From Candidatus Acidiferrales bacterium (GTDB lineage: Bacteria > Acidobacteriota > Terriglobia > Acidiferrales > UBA7541): a DNA stretch of 7,750 nt. This document shows positions 6,920-7,750 of the stretch, piece by piece. How positions within the stretch are numbered: position 1 is the stretch's first letter; every line of letters begins with the position of its first letter. The notes below the pieces were generated by a model. It had not been told where the DNA came from. It did not search any database and was given only the letters and a program-made list of their open reading frames with translations. The stretch is from positions 1 to 7,750 of the forward strand of contig CATPAM010000369.1 in NCBI GenBank assembly GCA_955651735.1, given 5' to 3'. The position numbers and the translations under genes were made by a program.

Positions 6920-7046
6920 GAATGGCAGTGGGTGTCAGCCGTCGGGCGCGTGCAACCAATCCGAGCCTGCGGGAATCGTATTTTCGGTGGGACACCTAGT
7001 CGAGGGTTTTGTACGTCTAAACCTATGCCGCTCGGCGGCTGATTTT

Positions 7047-7052
7047 AGGGGA
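7047..7052 (+). promoter_or_regulatory. Shine-Dalgarno sequence for the tonB-like gene
   Basis: AGGGGA stands 5 nt before GTG at 7058. An in-frame TAG at 7046-7048 excludes any earlier start, so this site together with the GTG fixes the N-terminus. Confidence 0.6.
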
Positions 7053-7057
7053 CACAG

Positions 7058-7750
7058 GTGCCAGATTCGTCTTTCATAAGTCTTTTGCCCGCGAATATAA
7101 AACGAAGCGCGCCTGGGGGCTCGAACCCGCAGCAGGTGGCCGTGCCGGTGCCTGCCAATGCCGTGCCACGTTTCGGGGCTCCCGCGCACCTCGTATCCGA
7201 TGATTTTTGGTCGAACTTGAAGCAGTTTTTGACCGAGCGCCCGGTGAAAGTAGTGGAGCGTCCCGGTGCACCGTTCACGAGCAATGCGTTTGGCGGCGGA
7301 GTCGGCGAGAACCTGAAAGAGTTTTTGAGCTCGCGCCCAGTACCGAAGGGGCCGCTGAACAGCCGCTTGGCAGTAAATTGGGGTGCGAACTTTGGCGGAT
7401 TTTTCTACCGCATCAAGGAGTTTTTCTCGCCATCCAAACAGCCGCCTCTGCCGCCCGGAATTCGACCTGTGAAAGTGAAGGAGATTTGGTCGAAGGACGA
7501 GTCCTTCGGCTGGACGCAAATCATTTCCATAGGTCTTCACGCGGGAGTCTTCGCGCTGGTTATTTTGCTGCCCCTGATCTGGCCGGTTCCCCACACGACC
7601 GAAGCCAAGAGCAATCTGAACGTCATGCCAATCGATATTTCGCCTTATGTCGCGAAGCTGCCTGCTGGCGCCGACAAAGCAGGGGGCGGTGGCGGCGCCA
7701 ACGACCACACCCTGACGCCGGTGAACAAGGGGAAATTGCCCAAGTTCAAG
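7058..7750 (+). CDS. TonB-family energy transducer, N-terminal part (runs off right edge)
   Basis: The reading frame is open from GTG 7058 to the window end (231 codons). TonB-family proteins sit in the inner membrane and pass proton-motive energy from ExbB/ExbD to outer-membrane receptors. The order seen here is: a soluble, presumably cytoplasmic, N-terminal region of about 150 residues; one hydrophobic helix at about 153-175 (TQIISIGLHAGVFALVILLPLIW); then a periplasmic start with DISPYVAKLP, a glycine run (209-213) and LTPVNKGKLPKF. I associate this segment with acidobacterial TonB proteins. The soluble region holds three degenerate repeats of about 19 residues starting near 50, 82 and 113, with core NLKxFLxxRPV. 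Typical TonB has only a few residues before its membrane helix, so the extension is atypical in general. The C-terminal TonB domain lies outside the window, so the family call is probable, not proven. A Shine-Dalgarno sequence AGGGGA supports the GTG. It diverges from ileS. Confidence 0.8.
   Translation, partial: MPDSSFISLLPANIKRSAPGGSNPQQVAVPVPANAVPRFGAPAHLVSDDFWSNLKQFLTERPVKVVERPGAPFTSNAFGGGVGENLKEFLSSRPVPKGPLNSRLAVNWGANFGGFFYRIKEFFSPSKQPPLPPGIRPVKVKEIWSKDESFGWTQIISIGLHAGVFALVILLPLIWPVPHTTEAKSNLNVMPIDISPYVAKLPAGADKAGGGGGANDHTLTPVNKGKLPKFK
7491..7508 (+). repeat. Perfect 8-bp inverted repeat inside the tonB-like gene
   Basis: CGAAGGAC and GTCCTTCG flank a central GA. The repeat falls in codons for SKDESFG, just before the membrane helix. 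One such repeat in several kilobases can arise by chance, so a function is not claimed. Confidence 0.4.

Larger units (their letters stand above)
6825..7057. promoter_or_regulatory. Divergent intergenic region between ileS and the tonB-like gene
   Basis: This 233-bp spacer must hold the control signals for both outward genes. An imperfect hairpin lies at 6860-6883: CCAA/TTGG plus five more pairs with one bulge. An extended -10-like TGTTACAAT lies at 6911-6919 for the rightward gene. A short stem GCCGC-TCG-GCGGC (7027-7039) is followed by TTTT just before the Shine-Dalgarno sequence of the tonB-like gene. GGGACAC occurs twice exactly 60 bp apart (6989 and 7049). I see no tRNA, no known riboswitch and no convincing protein-coding frame. 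Confidence 0.45.

Noticed and set aside
6851..7042. A 63-codon frame (MPLFPQGVWW...) upstream of the tonB-like gene
   Set aside because: It begins in the divergent promoter region, has no Shine-Dalgarno sequence, matches no family I know, and runs through the candidate -10 element.
6918..7079. A 53-codon frame (ATG to TAA) overlapping the tonB-like start out of frame, considered as a regulatory upstream ORF
   Set aside because: Its ATG lies within the candidate -10 box, so it would not be transcribed from that promoter, and it lacks a Shine-Dalgarno sequence. Its composition is not protein-like.

Overview
The window looks like a GC-rich chromosomal segment from an Acidobacteriota bacterium (Terriglobia-like is my guess). 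Two things point there: a secreted von Willebrand A protein with the architecture of the 'VWFA-related acidobacterial domain' family, and a TonB-like protein with a long soluble N-terminal extension and a 'DISPYV...KAGGGGG...LTP..KGKLPKF' segment of the kind I associate with acidobacterial TonB proteins. The assignment rests on family recognition only.

Layout. Five genes lie head to tail on the minus strand. In transcription order they are ileS (isoleucyl-tRNA synthetase, 6824-3990), lspA (lipoprotein signal peptidase, 3860-3348), an rluD-type 23S rRNA pseudouridine synthase (3242-2229), a secreted VWA-domain protein (2219-1083), and the N-terminal 340 codons of a UvrD/PcrA-like superfamily 1 helicase (1020 to beyond the left edge). 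On the plus strand, diverging from ileS across a 233-bp spacer, is the N-terminal 231 codons of a TonB-family energy transducer (7058 to beyond the right edge). No stretch longer than 300 bases lacks a gene.

How the genes relate. ileS-lspA is a classical bacterial neighbourhood, and an RluD-type synthase next to lspA is also common, so the first three genes are a housekeeping block for translation and lipoprotein maturation. The VWA gene follows rluD by 9 nt but appears to have its own promoter, TTGACG-N18-TATAAT, inside the last codons of rluD and placed so that its transcript would be essentially leaderless. rluD itself has an extended -10 element (TGCTACAAT) six bases before its likely GTG start, again with no Shine-Dalgarno sequence. 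lspA and the TonB-like gene do have plausible Shine-Dalgarno sequences. So the cluster may be one transcript punctuated by internal leaderless promoters.

I did not find a clear undescribed system. The points most worth checking are the two leaderless-type internal promoters, a palindrome with competing pairings between ileS and lspA, the three degenerate repeats in the soluble part of the TonB-like protein, and the variant signature motifs of IleS.
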